Origin: Lysinibacillus pinottii
Lineage (GTDB): Bacteria; Bacillota; Bacilli; Bacillales_A; Planococcaceae
Reading direction: 5' to 3'
Assembly (NCBI RefSeq): GCF_024753545.1
Contig: NZ_JANTOO010000001.1
Location: forward strand, 1 to 64,000
DNA: 64,000 nucleotides
Shown here: positions 63,985 through 64,000 of the stretch, piece by piece
Layout of the letters: every line of letters starts with the position of its first letter
Position numbering within the stretch: position 1 is the stretch's first letter
Translations under genes and position numbers: made by a program
Notes under the pieces: generated by a model
Database searches by the model: none
Told to the model about the DNA's origin: nothing
Seen by the model: only the letters and a program-made list of their open reading frames with translations

Positions 63985-64000
63985 GTGTATTCAATGTCCA
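63985..64000 (+). CDS. start of a gene cut by the window end
   Basis: GTG 63985 lies seven bases after AGGGGAG (reading Val-Tyr-Ser-Met-Ser and on); ATG 63978 in another frame is the other choice. Only 16 bases are present, so nothing can be said of the product. Confidence 0.35.

Noticed and set aside
1..64000. CRISPR array, prophage, insertion sequence or biosynthetic cluster
   Set aside because: No spaced direct repeats, transposase, integrase or phage structural genes, and no linked biosynthetic enzymes were found on either strand.
1..64000. tRNA, rRNA and known large riboswitches
   Set aside because: No cloverleaf with T-loop GTTCGA-type box or rRNA-like stretch was noticed, and no recognisable riboswitch core was seen before any gene.

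Overview
The window looks like chromosomal DNA from a low-GC, spore-forming Firmicute close to Lysinibacillus (L. sphaericus / L. fusiformis type). The reasons are: AT-rich DNA with strong GGAGG-type ribosome sites and many TTG/GTG starts; sporulation and germination genes (spo0M, a GerC-type lipoprotein); a complete N-acetylglucosamine PTS operon with the general PTS genes ptsH and ptsI built into it, an arrangement known from Bacillus (Lysinibacillus) sphaericus; and families typical of this group (DUF2975 plus HTH, DUF4260, YkuS, RNHCP, Fragile-X-F-like membrane peptide). No rRNA, tRNA, CRISPR array, intact IS element or prophage was seen.

Layout. 0.5-4.3 kb: a YtrA-like GntR regulator with its ABC ATPase and membrane partner behind a perfect 11-bp inverted-repeat operator, then a BcrAB-like ABC exporter. 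4.4-11.2 kb: nagE-nagA-SIS-nagB-ptsH-ptsI with a NagR-type palindrome in front. 11.3-15.5 kb: spo0M (SigW-type promoter) and a CcdA/DsbD-like pair followed by a lipoprotein multicopper oxidase. 15.5-19.1 kb: NhaC antiporter, then DUF47-Pit phosphate uptake. 19.2-22.7 kb: two-component system with a LolA-like lipoprotein and a small membrane protein. 22.8-34.8 kb: MerR/DUF4260, a TPR-GGDEF protein, DUF2975/HTH, a TetR-controlled FtsX-type ABC system, an ECF sigma factor with an unusual zinc-ribbon membrane partner, bioY under a BirA operator, and an amidohydrolase. 34.9-43.3 kb: membrane GDPD, a stalk-domain secreted protein behind an ECF promoter, small enzymes and acetyltransferases, fumC, and, upstream of fumC, a candidate Fur-controlled small RNA. 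43.8-64 kb: accessory content, namely an AAA ATPase with an Eis-like acetyltransferase, two MFS efflux pumps each behind a leader-peptide/hairpin region, a MocR regulator, a methyltransferase, a CPBP protease, a RecB/Cas4-like nuclease, an orphan GerC, a LOG protein, MazG, Nudix, and several decayed genes.

How the parts work together. The nag operon imports and phosphorylates GlcNAc, deacetylates and deaminates it to fructose-6-phosphate, and supplies its own HPr and Enzyme I. Several units look like envelope-stress or drug-response modules: SigW-type promoters, the ECF sigma pair, BcrAB-like and FtsX-type ABC systems, and the two attenuator-controlled MFS pumps. The strongest candidates for undescribed biology are the Fur-box-driven RNA (about 43.0 kb, minus strand) with a CU-rich loop and its own terminator, the two MFS leader regions (46.95-47.07 kb and 57.5-57.87 kb), and the sigma/zinc-ribbon pair at 31-32 kb. 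All functional statements rest on reading the sequence and on family knowledge; no database search or folding program was run.
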